This document shows, piece after piece, positions 50,039 to 62,427 of a DNA stretch of 64,000 nt (the stretch's first letter is position 1; the number at the start of each line of letters is the position of its first letter). Origin of the DNA: Nipponacmea schrenckii (Eukaryota > Mollusca > Gastropoda > Lottiidae); assembly GCA_030562195.1 (NCBI GenBank), contig JAUJPP010000007.1:17233769-17297768 (forward strand), written 5' to 3'. The notes beneath the pieces are model-generated. The model made no database searches. It was not told the DNA's origin and was given only the letters and a program-made list of their open reading frames with translations. Made by a program: the position numbers and the translations under genes.

Positions 50039-51215
50039 CCAGTGATTATAGTTCCATTAAGCTATGTCTATGTTACTATGAAATATTATAATAAAAAATA
50101 AAAGGGACCCAATATGAACAAAACTATTTTGAAATTTGTCTTATCTATGGCCTTATAAAATTATCCTTGATCATTCATTCTTGTGTGATAAATATTGCAA
50201 AGTGTGTCTGTGTTCAAAAGCTTTGAAGATTTTGGAGTGCTGTAAATGTACTTGTTGTGGGTGGTCTTGTCTTGTGTTTCACTAGGACTGTTTCTTTGTC
50301 TAACTTCCATTTGTTACTTATGCTGGTGTAAAAGGGACAGCTTCATTATTGCTTCCATCAATCATACTTTAGTCTCAGAGATGGAATTTATTACAATCTG
50401 TAATCGAACACAGCTCACCATCGTAGAGTTGAGCCTCAAATCAATGTATGTCCAGAATTATCCATGTTTGAAAATTAAAATAACTTGTATTTCTTGTATG
50501 AAATTCCTTGATAAAGGTTTTTTGTTAAGAATTATGCAATTTTCTTACATACATGTATTTTCAAATCCCAAATTAATCTCCGAAAATGTTGGACCTGTCC
50601 TTTGAAAACCTACAAGTATATATATATATCATCATTTGAGGCCCCAAACGGTCTAATACAGTTGGTTCAATATGATCTTACTTACATAGAACCTAACACT
50701 AGCTGTCACTAAAATGTGACTAGATTTTGACTTAAAAGAAAATGTAGCCAATGCTGTTAAGAGGATAGAATGGGTTTGGTTTAAAGTACAATTAAAAACC
50801 GAAGTGTTATCCTATTTACTGAACTCTGAATGTTTGGTTAAAACTACGCACATTATTTTGAAAACGAAAACTGCTGCATCGAAAAAAAAATTTTTTTTAT
50901 TTGTTAAAGTGCCTTAAATATTATTTGCAAAGAAAAAAACAATTTGTTCATGAATGTTAGTTTTCAATGTGTAAAATACTAAGCTATCTTGAGGCCTTGT
51001 CAAGGCCCAACATTTCTTACTTTTATATTGTTGAAAATATTGATGAACTTTTTATGTTTAATTTTTCGGAGATAAATATGATATTTGAATTTTAATGTTC
51101 TGGATCTCTTCTGAATTACTTTATCAGTTTTTATGTCAATCACAGGATTGTATGTAGGCACAGAGTGGTATAAAAGACATTTATCATACCATTTATACTG
51201 AAGACTAAACTATGT

Positions 51216-51494
51216 ATAGTTCTTACATGGGTATAACACACACAAATATAGTTCTCAACTTTCAACTAAGCCTGAAAATCACATATACAGTCTAACAAAT
51301 GGTTTAAATTGTAAATTGAAGGCTCGGTTGAAATATTACTTTCTTAAAAATTTACTTATTAAGTCCAGGCTGAGACCATGTCCATGTGTTTTGGGCCTAA
51401 TTCTGAGTCTCTGAGCCATGTAAAATAAAGAGTTTATTATTATTATTTTAAGATCCTGAACTGTGTTGTGTGTGTTATTCCCATGTAAGAACCA
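51216..51494. repeat. Inverted-repeat element with (ATT)n interior
   Basis: TATAGTTCTTACATGGGTAT then AACACACACA at the left is mirrored at the right, whose reverse complement reads TATGGTTCTTACATGGGAAT then AACACACACA. The ends are ~220 bases apart and flank a GTAAAATAAAGAGTTTATTA and (ATT)n tract. No coding capacity. Confidence 0.6.
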
Positions 51495-52563
51495 TAAGTT
51501 TGCATGCAATACACTGAAGAATAATTGGGCAGATAATTTCTAAAGAAATTGTTAACCATTTTGATTTGACACCATCCAAGGAATGAATAGATAATTTCAT
51601 GTTAATTTCATCCTCTTTATTTTTCTAAGTATTTCTATTAATTTCCAAGATCTCGGTTCAAAATTATATCTTCCCATAAGAACTTGTTTATAAGTATGGT
51701 ATTTTTAATGTCAAATTCCACACTTTCAACAAATTCCTATCCTAAGCATATTTTTGAAAAGAGAACCAAGGTATAATTAGCTTATGTTAAACAGTTGATC
51801 TCCCAAGAATCATAATTTTCCAGTTATGTTGAATAAATAAATTTAAAACAAAATTCATGTTCTTTCTGTGGATTATATTTTCTTTTTACCACTAAGATTT
51901 TTCATGTTCTTGGTAAAGTCTATATCAGGCAATAGAGTTGCTATTTTTATGCGATTGAAACCCCTGAAATATCCATTTTTTTTGTACATAATATCCAAAT
52001 GCTACCTGGACCACTAACTTTTCTACATTTATGAAATGAAATGTCATGTACTACTTATCTGTATTTAATTGGGCTAGAGAGGAAAGGCTATGCTATGTAG
52101 TGTGGAAAGAGGAAAATAAGCTAGGACAGCATACTAAATCCCTTTTCAAAGAATCTGAAACAAAGTACAGCCTGTGACATGTCTTGTTTATTGTCTATCT
52201 GAATGACCCTTTGACCAAACTCACTTTGTCAGTTTCAAATAAGGTTTGTAAAGGAAAAGAAAATAATCAATTAAACATTTTAATATGAAACTCAACTTCC
52301 TTAATGTTAGATATATTCTGCTTTTACATTTATTCACATTTCCTTGAAAATCTGCATGTCCAGGCAAGAAATACTGAAAAATTGATACTTGAACTAAAGA
52401 ATAGCTAAGTTTTCCATATTTTAACATATTCACTTTCACAATTAACCTTTTGATATATTAAGCGAAAAAATAATTCTTGTTTTCAAGTAATACAACATTT
52501 TCTATTATTGGTCAACAAAGTTTTGAATCCCCATTGCATCTATATTCCACAGTTCGCAGTCGA

Positions 52564-55097
52564 TTATAAAGACCACAACATGGCAACAGCCTTACAGATT
52601 CCTACATCATTATAGTTGAAATTTACAAGCCCAGCGAAAGCAATGATACTGATACCATACCATACATGCTTTAACCAGGGTGCATATTTATAGAGATAAT
52701 CTGTCAACACCCCGTCCATACCCCTGAAACAAACAAAAATATAAAGATTATTTTAAAAAAGGGGTGCTATTCATTGCCATAATGTTGGCCAGAGTCTAAT
52801 TCTTCTATAAATAATATACATTTGAAATTGGACAATATTAGCTTCATGAAAAATCAGAATTGATTAAGATTTGATTGTTGATATACATGTCATTAAAATG
52901 AAATAAATGGAGTTTTATGTCCTACTCTTCTGCACCAAATTGGCTAATGGATACAGGCAGTTGCTTAGTAGGGGTAGCATGAATTCATTGAAGAACAATG
53001 GGTTTTAGCCAAAATTTTGATATACTCAACTAAGCTTCAGTCAAAAAGGATATAAAAGCTTGATGCATGATTAAAAAATTATCATTTACTGTTATCAATG
53101 CACAAATTATGTTAATTTATAAGAGACAAATGATATTCTATATTGCTTGATAAAGATTCCTGTATGAAAAACTTTGCTAAAAATCATTATCCATAATAGT
53201 GCTGTTTATATAATGTTCTATAAATGTTGTTTAAAGATAAAGTAATAAGCTGTTCAGCAGTAATTAATCACAAGTTATATTGATTGAATTAACAAGGATT
53301 ACAGACAATTGGCTGTTGATTGGAAGGCGACATAAGTTTGTGGTCAAGATAATTAAAGGTTTTGGCAATGAAAAGAAGTTGGTGTTGAAAAGAGGTACTT
53401 TCAGTTGAAAATTGCAAGGGAGGATTTCTTGGTGGTCATTCATAAAAGGGTAGTACTGAATACAAATAAGCATTAATACAATTTTAACTGTATGCTCAGT
53501 TGTCCCATCTTTGAACACCAATTGCCCCTGATTTGTGATATAAAATCTATGAAACCATAAATTATATCTAGCAATAATGAATACTTACCAGAAACCATGT
53601 AAAAAGACAACAGAAGTCATAAGATGATCTATAACAGGAGATTGAATAAATAATGCAGCTGGTAATACAGGTACCATGGATAACATCAGAACTCTTTCTA
53701 CCTTCCAATGTGTAGAAGCTGACATCATATGTCCTTTTCCTTTCTTCTCCTCTAAAATTACAAATATATTACCAATACGAAAATAAATAAAAGCATTGCT
53801 GGCATTGTCAACAAGTCAATATTAACTTTAAGTAGGACTACTATATATGATGGTTAAAAGTAACCACTTGCATAGGACATCACAAAATGCATTCACTTTA
53901 ATAATAAAAGGATAATGAATTGCTGAGAATTGCTGATTTAGTTTTAAGTTATATTTTTAATAAAATAGTCTGCCGAGGTCTCAGCCAGGCCCCAAATTTC
54001 TAACTTGAATGCTCATGGGTCAAAGAAAATGCCAGTCACCATCTGCGGTCATATTGGTCTGCTGGGCACATAGTGATGTACATGCTAGCCACAAACCCTG
54101 GAACACAGTAACTATGTAACGCTAGCTTAAAATATTTCCACAAATTGTCCAAAAAGACCGAGTGAATGTGTGAATAGTCCTCTTCTGGCAACAATATAAG
54201 TGGCCATGACCATAATACTAGTCTAAAATATATCCAGAGATGATTTGTAAAAAAAAATTAAGTAAAAAATTACTTGTCTTTTTTACCTGGGGTGAATGGT
54301 CCTCTTTTGGCAACAAAGTATGTTGTCAAGATCGGGCTTGAAGTAAAAACTTTTTTAGATATAGTCTGGCTGCTATTTGTAGCATTTCGTAATAAACCTG
54401 ACTGTACTATCAATCCTGAGCCTGTAATAAAAAAATGATTGTCATCTAATTCAAGCTGAGTTGAAATTTGATTGAATTCATCGGATATAATTGTTTGTTT
54501 AAGATAATTTTAAACAATATTTGACTCAAACTCTGGATTAAACCTATTCAAATTTATATGACATCAATCATGTGGTGAAAGTAAGATCCTGAAAGTTTCA
54601 TTGAAAAAACTAAGCTTTCCTCTTCTTTCTAGTTCTAGCCTAGTTTTTTTTTTTTTTAACTCAGTAGCAGGTACGGTAATCCTACTCTACTGACACAAGT
54701 CAGTGAGGATCTTGTCTCTACATTGGTCCCAAATTAAAATATTTTTCTAATGACTAAGTCTGGCATTACTGCCATCATCTTGTCAGTCAGTTGTCTTGTC
54801 AGTTCCAGATGTAGATTGAAGATTTGCTTTTATTATGAAGATATATAATATAGACTAGATCTAGATCTACTTGATATGTCAAATGAAAATAATTTGTTTC
54901 GTAACGACTAACGCAAAAGTTTTTAAAATTAAGACCAATTCATCGTTCATCATGCAATTAATTTAGGCAAGAAGATGTAGACAAGCAGTATTTATTCACT
55001 CGGCAGCTTTAAAAAAGGACATGCTCCTCTTAACCCCACAAAAATCAGTAAAATTACCCTTAGTACAGCAACGTAAAAGTTGCGAAGCAGTCGCCAT
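52564..55097 (-). CDS. SDHD: Succinate dehydrogenase (ubiquinone) cytochrome b small subunit, mitochondrial
   Basis: Four exons on the minus strand: 55097-55058, 54421-54287, 53751-53589, 52723-52564 (TAA at 52566-52564), in phase, 165 aa (human 159). The N terminus (MATASQLLRCCTKG onward) is rich in Ser/Thr/Arg/Lys and free of acidic residues, as in a mitochondrial presequence. The mature part has three hydrophobic segments. The heme-side motif FLHGFWG (His110) and the Asp121-Tyr122 pair of the quinone site lie 11-12 residues apart, exactly as in human. The terminal block FNYNDVGICKAVAMLWSL is nearly identical to the vertebrate protein. It anchors complex II in the inner membrane and passes electrons to ubiquinone. 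The start codon sits in AAAATGGCGAC, a YY1-type context. The gene is head to head with the gene at 55616. Confidence 0.97.
52900..52975 (-). repeat. Inverted SINE-tail copy in SDHD intron 3
   Basis: Reverse complement carries TTGGTGCAGAAGAGTAGGAC and ATAAAACTCCATTTATTTCA, matching the 6440-6575 tail. Confidence 0.55.
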
Positions 55098-55100
55098 TTT
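55090..55100 (-). promoter_or_regulatory. YY1-like site overlapping the SDHD start codon
   Basis: Minus strand AAAATGGCGAC matches the consensus AANATGGCGNC. YY1 sites at the start codon or TSS are common in housekeeping and mitochondrial genes. Function here is inferred. Confidence 0.45.
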
Positions 55101-55615
55101 TCCGACCTTCAACTTGAAGGTTGAGCAAGGTCAAGGTTATGAAATTAATACAAAGTGAAAGTAGAGTCGTCCTTTAATGTTTCTTTGTCCAGATTTTTAA
55201 TTGGCTATTGTTCAAAAATGATATGGAATATGAATTATTAGAATTAACAGCTAATGCATAAACAATCAGAACTACAAATCTAAGGACTGAAAATCTCCTA
55301 CATAATTATTCTAAGCGGATTTCAGGCTAAAATTGCTAATCCGTGTTGGTGAATGGCTGAGCACGAGCAGACGAATTTTCCTTAGCAACGGATATTAATT
55401 CGCTGGGATTCACCCAGAACTTTTGTTTACTCGTTTAGAAAGATTTATAACAGAGAATTGACAAGTTTTCTGTTGATATTTTTTAGAAGAATAACCAAAA
55501 TTAATTGCCATTGAAGGATTATACGAGTAAAGTTTTCAAGTAGTTGTGAACTATTTTTAATCGCCCAAAAAGATTATTTACATTGTGGCTGTGATAGGTC
55601 CCTTAACTTTTTGAC
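55098..55615. promoter_or_regulatory. Shared bidirectional promoter, SDHD (-) and the 55616 gene (+)
   Basis: Only 518 bases separate the two start codons, so both transcripts must start here. No clear TATA box is visible. At 55375-55389, ATTTTC-CTT-AGCAAC fits the loose X-box consensus (RYYNYY-N1-3-RRNRAC) bound by RFX factors, 227 bases upstream of the plus-strand ATG. The middle of the interval is GC-richer than the surroundings. Confidence 0.6.
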
Positions 55616-58600
55616 ATGGCTGCAGAGTCGATTTCGGGACTTTTTCTCCCAAATTCTAAGATTTCGTCATCTTATTTGCCAACAATTCCACCAAAAGTAC
55701 CAAGTACTGTTCAAGCTTATCCAAGGTAAATGTTGTTTCTTTTTTTGAAAATGAAGAAAAAATTTCTTTAACTTTTTTTGTTATTCTTGTCTATTATTAG
55801 ATCTATATATAAAAGAGTCTAAGACTAGGTCAAAATGCTTTGACTTATGAATTATCAAATAATTCAATTGTAAACAGAGTTTTATGCTATTTTTCTAGTA
55901 GGCTCTAGATCATATAGTTGGATTAAATAAAGAGAAAGTTTTTTGTGGTGGGTAGAGGGAGCAATCCTAACACTACTCAGGCCTTGAACTAATTTTCAGT
56001 ATGTTACTTCAAATAGGAAAGGTTACAATGGATTGAGGCAAGGGAATGTTTTGAGTCAGTGGACAGGATAGCCTTTAATGGTGGAGCATATTTATACTCC
56101 CACATGAAATGTCCGTCCCTCTGTCCCTCTGTCCCTCTATCCACATTTGCTCGTAAACACTAAAGCCTTTCGATTTTTGGCTTGTAAACACTCTACAAAG
56201 CACAATTCTTACCCGATTTTGACAACACTTGCTGATATTGTTTAAAATCACCCAAGGATGAACCCCTTTTGAAAATCAAAAGGATTGAAATATATTTAAA
56301 AGGGATAATAGCCGTTAGAAGAAACTTAAAAGAATTTTTAATTTCACTCAATCTTGACAAATAACAGTATATCCATCAGTGGACATCACTGTACATCAAA
56401 ATCCCTCTATAATTCGATAAATCCACAAAATCAAGTAGTTAATAATAAAACACTTAATACATCCATTAAGCGATTTTCAAATTGTAATTACAAAGGAAAG
56501 TAACTCTAACATATAGATTTCCTGCTAGCTCACTTTTTTGAAAAAATCTGAATATAGTTTTATTCTCGCTTTTTGAAAATTCATCAGGTGTGGGATGCAT
56601 AGTTATTTAACCAAAAGTCAATATTAAACACAAATATTAGAAGTAGGACTAACAGGAGATATTCTGGTTCTTAATAAAACAATTTCTTTACTCATTCCAA
56701 ATATGTAAATCAGATAGAAAAAAAGGTTAGGTTCTGTAAGGATATTAGATTAAGTTTAGAAAAAAATCATAGTCCATTTTCTTGTCAATAACATTCTGTG
56801 TGAAATTTTGTTTTATTTCCAGACATATTAAAGATGCTCCATATACAGCCTTGTCAGGTGTCATTGTTGATGGTCGAGTTCCACCAAAGGTAAGCTACTC
56901 TTTCTCATTTTATTACCATTACATAATTTGTCTGTGCCATGTTCCCTTGATGGAAAAGGCAGATGACAATGTTACAGCTTGTATAGCAACCTGCCAAAGA
57001 AAGTCTATAGTAAAAAATATTACAATAATACCTTCACAACGTAAGGCATTTTGGAATCAAAAGTTTGTAAATATAGAAATTTGGTTGGCTGAGATGCTTG
57101 AGAATATAGCAAATTAGAAACCTTCTCAGACAAACTGTAAACACTATTATTGATATAGTACTATTCAAGGCTGTCTGGCTGTATTTGTTAACGTCAGCTG
57201 ACATTATAATCAAATAGCTGTTTTTATAAATGTCAGCGATAGAAAGACATAACATCTTGACATTGTGAAGATCAAATTACTACTGTCTTTATTTCACACA
57301 AAAAATCCTTGTTGTCATGGTTATATTAAAATTACCCAAGGGAGTAAGAACCCTCCAATACACACCTGATGGCAATAAATATTGAGAGAATTATCTTATT
57401 AAGCTTATATATCTAATAATAAATATCAAACAAAATATAGAATTTTTACATTGACTTATCAGTTAAGTAATAAAACAGTGAAGTATTGTAATACATAAAC
57501 TTTATATCATAAAGATGTCAAATTTACAGTTCAACAAATTGAAATACACTATACTTCATAACTCATGGCTGGAATATCTACAAGTGTTAGTGGGTAAGAC
57601 CTGATATATATGAAATTGGTAGTAAATCATTTAGCAATAGAAAGCTAATAAATATAATAGCAATCCTGCTAGATAAGACTAATACTATAAACACAACTTT
57701 GAGGTTTGTTTCTTTATCAGAGTAAGTAATCCTTCAGCAACATTTAGGGGTAGAGATCTCATTAAATAATGACACAAAATTTTATGGTATACTACTCCTA
57801 GGTTTGAGTAGGTGGAAGAAACCTACTGGATATAAAAACTGTAGTGAATCATTTAGCAATAGAAAACTAATATACTATAGCAAAAAGTGCTAGCTATTAA
57901 GATTTACACAACTTTGTGCTTTGTTTATTTATCAGAGTAAGTAGGAGAAATCTACTGGATATAATAATTGTAGTAAATTATTTAGCAATAGAAAGCTTAT
58001 AAATATGATTTGTGTAGTAAATCATTTAGTTTTGAAACTTGAATAGAAGTGGTGCCTGTTTTAAATCATTTATTTTTTGAGAAACCTAAAAGATATGATG
58101 TTCGTAGTAAATCATTTAGTTGTAAAATATTGGTAAAAAGATGTTTCTTTCACCTGGTTTTTAAAAACTAATAATTGATGTAATACATTAGAAATCATAG
58201 ACGTGATGTCATTTAGTATTAAACCCTATTAGAAACTACATCTGTAGTACATACATTGCTTTGTCTTGTTTGTTCATCCAATCTCCTGATTTTTCAGGCC
58301 AATCCCTCGATTTTTTTTTCTGACCTGTACACATGTATTGCATACTAAATCATTAATATTAAAAACTGAATCTCTTAGATGTGATGTCTGTAGTAAATAT
58401 TTTAGTCTGCAAGACAGAAATGATGTTTGTAGTAATTATATTGAATTATGGCAGATAGCCTGTGTAAGGAATTCTCAAAATAACAATATAGATTTTGTAA
58501 ATTAAATTAAATTTGAAAATGGTTTATAAAGAAAAACTAATTCATAAATTGAAATATAAAAGAAACTGTACAAGTCTTTATCAAAGTAAGTTAACTAAAC

Positions 58601-61600
58601 TTTTTAAAATTACAATCTATAAGTTTGTTATTTTTGTTTTTTCCAGTTTCCAACGTCTGCAAGATGTCGTGTGAGAAATCAAGTTGGTCAAACTAACAGA
58701 TGGAGACTTCCTGAGTCTTTATATAGTGATCTATTGGGCAGTACACAAGCTATTAAAGCTATCAATACTTCATTGAACCACAGTATTATGAGTATTATTT
58801 CAGGTAAGTAATGACTTATTTACCTCAATGTACACTGCATGGTGTTGCCAGTCTTCATTAGCCCAATAAGGTGCAGAAGTGTAAGATTTCTGACTCTTTA
58901 AAGTTGGCAGTGAGTTTCACTGTCAAAAGCACAGACAATGGCACATAAATTGTCTTTTTTTTTCACAAAGAATGCCAGTATGCTATAAATGTGAAATTTG
59001 GTTACAACTCACTCATGAGATACAAACCGATACAACCGATAGACAACCCAATAAAGCTGGTAGACATCCCAAATGCAATCTATAGACACCACCAGATACA
59101 ACCCGTAGATAGCCTGATATAAACTCATTGATGTCAGATTGAACTCAAAGATAGACAGGCACATGCAACCAATAGATAGACAGCCACATATAACCCTTAG
59201 ATAGACAGCCCAATACAACATATATAGACAGCCCAATACAGCTTTTAGATAGACAGCCCAATACAATCTCTACATAGACAGGCAGATACAACTAATAGAG
59301 AGCCTAATACAACCAGTAGATAGGAGGTCTATAGATAGACAGCTCAATGCAGTCTATAGACAGCCAGCCAAAAACAACCTATAGCACTGATACATTTCAA
59401 TAGAAAGAAAGCCAGATACAACATTTAGGTAGACAGCACAATACAGACTAAAGATAGACAGCTAGATACAACCAAAGAAAGACAGCCACATACAGCCTAT
59501 AGACAGCCATCCAAAAACAACCTATTGATAGACAGCCAGATACAACCCATAGATAGACAGCCCAATACAGCCTATTGACAGCCAGCAAATACAACCTATA
59601 TATAGACAGCCAAATACAACCTATAGTTACACAGCCATATGCAACCTATAAGACAGACAGCCCAATACAACCAATAGATAAACAGCCAGATATAACCAAA
59701 GAAAGACAGCCAGATACAACCTATAGTTACACAGCCGGATACATCCTTTAGAAAGACAGCAGGATATAACCCCTAAAAAAACAGTACAATACATACTTAG
59801 AAAGACATCTGAATACAACCCTTAGAAAGACAGTCAGATACACCCAAAGAAAGCCAGCCAGATACAACCCATACAAAGACAGCTAGATACATTCTTTGAA
59901 AGACAGCTGGATACAACCCTTAGAAAGACAGCAAGAAACAACCCATAGAAAGACAGCCAGATACATTCTTAGAAAGACAGCTGGATACAACCCTTAGAAA
60001 GACAGCCAGATACATTCTTAGAAAGACAGCTGGATACAACCCTTAGAAAAACAGCCAGATACAACCCTAAGAAAGACAACCAGATACAACCCAAAGAAAG
60101 ACAGCCAGATACATTCTTAGAAAGACAGCCAGATACAACCCAAAGAAGACGGCCAGATTAATTCTTAGAAAGACAGCTGGATACAATGCTTAGAAAGACA
60201 GCTAGATACAACCCTGAAAGACAGAGCCAGATACAACCCTTAGAAAGACAGCTAGATACATTCTTAGAAAGACAGCAAGATACAACCCTTAGAAAGACAG
60301 ACAGATACAATCTTTAGAAAGACAGCCAGATACAACCCTTAGTAAGGACAGCCAGATACAACCCTTAGAAAGACAGCCAGATACAACCCTTAGAAACACA
60401 GCCAGATACAACCCCTTAGAAACACAGCTGGATACAACACTTAGAAACACAGCCAGAAACAACCCTTAGATAGCCAGATACAACTCATAGAAAGACAGCC
60501 AGAAACACACCAATAGATATTTAATTGGGAACTGTCTATAATATCATTTTTTTCAAAAAACATGAAAATATGAAGAAAGAATTAACAATAACATTATTGG
60601 TATTATTTCATTTTCTTTTAGCTGAAAGTCCCAAGTTAATGAACAATAATACAGACATTAATCAAGTCTACAGTTATCGTATGTCAGAGGATAGACCCTA
60701 TCGTCCAGTATGTGCAAATTATTCATCTACATCATTTCTTCCAATAAAGTCTTCAACTCGATTTAGTCCTGCTAGTAATATAGTCATGGCACGATCTAAC
60801 ACGTACGTATACTTATATTGGTATTGAAATAAAAAATTAAGAGAGGTCTTGATATTGTTCTTGTTTAAATTACTGGCTGCGTATTCTCAAAACAAAGAAC
60901 TTGAATTTTCATGACATCCTAGTGGTATCATGACATCCTAGTGGTATCATGACATCCTAGTGGTATCATGACATCCTAGTGCTATCATGACATCCTAGTG
61001 GTATCATGACATCCTTGTGGTATCATGACATCCTAGTGCTATCATGACATCCTAGTGCTATCATGACATCCTAGTGCTATCATGACATCCTAGTGGTATC
61101 ATGACATCCTTGTGGTATCATGACATCCTTGTGGTATCATGACCTCCTAGTGCTATCATGACATCCTAGTGCTATCATGACATCCTAGTGCTATCATGAC
61201 ATCCTAGTGCTATCATGACATCCTAGTGCTATCATGACATCCTAGTGCTATCATGACATCCTAGTGGTATCATGACATCCTTGTGGTATCATGACATCCT
61301 AAGGCTATCATGACATCCTAGTGCTAAGATCGTTTCAGAATACCCTGTGTGCATATTTTGTTTTGTGTTTATCAGCAGGTTATTACAATGGGCATCCATA
61401 AACTGACAATACTGACTGATTAGACGATACACAATTATACAATCAATGTTTAAGAATGAATATTACACAATCCCTAAGATAAAATAAAGAAATTTTTATG
61501 AAAAGAGTATTTGATTGGTTTAATATTGAATGACCTAGATCCTGAGATGCATAACACATGTGTGAGATCATAAATTAGATGACATGTGGAGTAACCTGCA

Positions 61601-62365
61601 GAAAAAACAAAAGAAAACACCCATTTGGAAGTTAATCTGATTGCACACAGATAATTTCCATACAGTTAGATTATACAAATGACATGGCTAATATGTATTA
61701 ACTTGTATTTTCAGAATGCCTGTCTTTGGAAATGAAAAGTCAAAAACACCTGCCAATGTAACACCAAAAGATTTATTTATGTATCATTCCAAGAAATCTT
61801 TAGGAGCTACTCGACCAGGTAATTTGTTTTTGTTATTTATTGCATAATTATGGACCTTTTATCAAAAGACATACCAAATATGAAGCTTAGCATTACCAAA
61901 CTTCATAAAGGAATTATAAAGAGGTTTGCTAAAAAAAATTTTTGTGTGTGTGTATTGGGGTCTGGGGACACTCATAGCTTCAATTTGAACCATTACAATG
62001 TTTGTGGTTATTCCACTTAAACTAATAGTTTGATGAGATCACTAATTGCGAAGGCCTTAATACAAACAAGTATAATTGGCGATTATTGGCGACATCAAAC
62101 ACTTATTTCAAGTGGAATTGCAGGAACCATAGACATCTGATTTGAAAATTGTTATGGTGCAAATTGATACTATCACAGTCCTGATACACATATAAAATTG
62201 AGAAAACCTCTTGTGATCCCTTTAATGTTTCAACTCCCGTCCAACCGGGGAAGACCTATTTATACTCAGTCCAATAGTTAGGCTTACAATGAAATAATAA
62301 TAGTTGAATTTATACTGAAATCTTTTCCACTTCAACCTCAGGTGCTGAGAAACTGGGAGAATATG
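55616..62365 (+). CDS. Unrecognised protein, 3' end beyond the window
   Basis: Six in-phase exons: 55616-55725, 56823-56889, 58647-58803, 60622-60802, 61715-61818 and a 24-base exon 62342-62365, ending in a donor, so the gene continues outside. The ~214 residues visible are hydrophilic, without signal peptide, membrane segment or enzyme motif. They are rich in Ser, Pro and Tyr with short motifs: PTIPPKVPS, SGVIVDGRVPPKFPTSARC, GQTNRWRLPESLY, RPYRPVCANY, TPKDLFMYHSKK. Such compact Pro/Tyr/Arg motif chains are typical of sperm or ciliary microtubule-associated proteins, and a possible X-box lies in its promoter, but I do not recognise the family. ATG 55616 was chosen as the first in-frame Met after the SDHD divergent promoter, with a donor following at 55726. 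Confidence 0.7.
56093..56298 (+). repeat. Truncated pearl-like fragment
   Basis: TTTATACTCCCACATGAAAT is followed by CCGTCCCTCTGTCCCTCTGT and one core unit (GCTCGTAAACACTAAAGCCT, AATCACCCAAGGATGAACCC). It breaks off exactly where the family-1 MITE at 56299 begins. In intron 1 of the 55616 gene. Confidence 0.65.
56299..56672 (-). mobile_element. TTAA-flanked MITE (family 1, copy d)
   Basis: Left TTAAAAGGGATAATAGCCGT. Interior words ATATCCATCAGTGGACATCA, CATCAAAATCCCTCTATAAT and AAGCGATTTTCAAATTG align with the reverse complement of 40477-40952. The right end near TTCTTAA is diverged. Confidence 0.7.
57600..58440 (+). repeat. Degenerate repeats around GTAGTAAATCATTTAG
   Basis: The word recurs near 57616, 57840, 57966, 58017, 58107 and 58391, often followed by CAATAGAAAGCTAATA and preceded by CTACTGGATATA or AGATGTGATGT. 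Spacing is irregular (50-230 bases), so it is an old, decayed tandem array. In intron 2 of the 55616 gene. Confidence 0.5.
58840..58900 (+). repeat. SINE-tail fragment
   Basis: GTTGCCAGTCTTCATTAGCC and ATAAGGTGCAGAAGTGTAAG resemble the 6440-6575 tail. Degraded. Confidence 0.4.
59020..60515. repeat. ~25 bp minisatellite, ~55-60 copies
   Basis: Tandem copies of AGACAGCCAGATACAACCCT plus TAGAA. Two subtypes are spatially segregated: ATAGACAGCCCAATACAACC forms dominate before ~59650 and GAAAGACAGCCAGATACAAC forms after. Minus-strand open frames at 59009-59266 and 59627-59818 (repeated Leu/Tyr/Val) are repeat artefacts. In intron 3 of the 55616 gene. Confidence 0.93.
60909..61326. repeat. 19 bp minisatellite, ~22 copies
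   Basis: Very uniform copies of TCATGACATCCTAGTGCTA, with GTGGTA and CTTGTGG variants. In intron 4 of the 55616 gene. Confidence 0.96.
61914..62225 (+). mobile_element. TTAA-type MITE (family 2, copy c)
   Basis: Left TTATAAAGAGGTTTGCTAAA; right GAGAAAACCTCTTGTGATCC then CTTTAA. Interior AGTGGAATTGCAGGAACCAT and AGTCCTGATACACATATAAA parallel 49755-50038. Confidence 0.7.
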
Positions 62366-62427
62366 GTAAGCATGGCAAAATGCTCAGCAAAGTTTTCATA
62401 TCTAGCACACTAAAATAACTAACACAA

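Larger units (their letters stand above)
49513..52563. other. Intergenic region between the convergent Tudor and SDHD genes
   Basis: Candidate poly(A) signals for the Tudor gene are AATAAA at 49854-49859, 50090-50095 and 50098-50103. For SDHD on the minus strand, TTTATT occurs at 52329-52334 and 52187-52192. It contains a family-2 MITE (49755-50038) and an inverted-repeat element (51216-51494). The open frames at 50246-50605 and 52221-52439 have no support. Confidence 0.45.

Noticed and set aside
50246..50605. 119-residue frame downstream of the Tudor gene as a membrane protein
   Set aside because: Hydrophobic start but no conserved features; sits in 3' flank after the stop and poly(A) signals.
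59009..59818. Minus-strand frames with repeated Leu/Tyr/Val
   Set aside because: Translations of the ~25 bp minisatellite; no start context or flanking exons.
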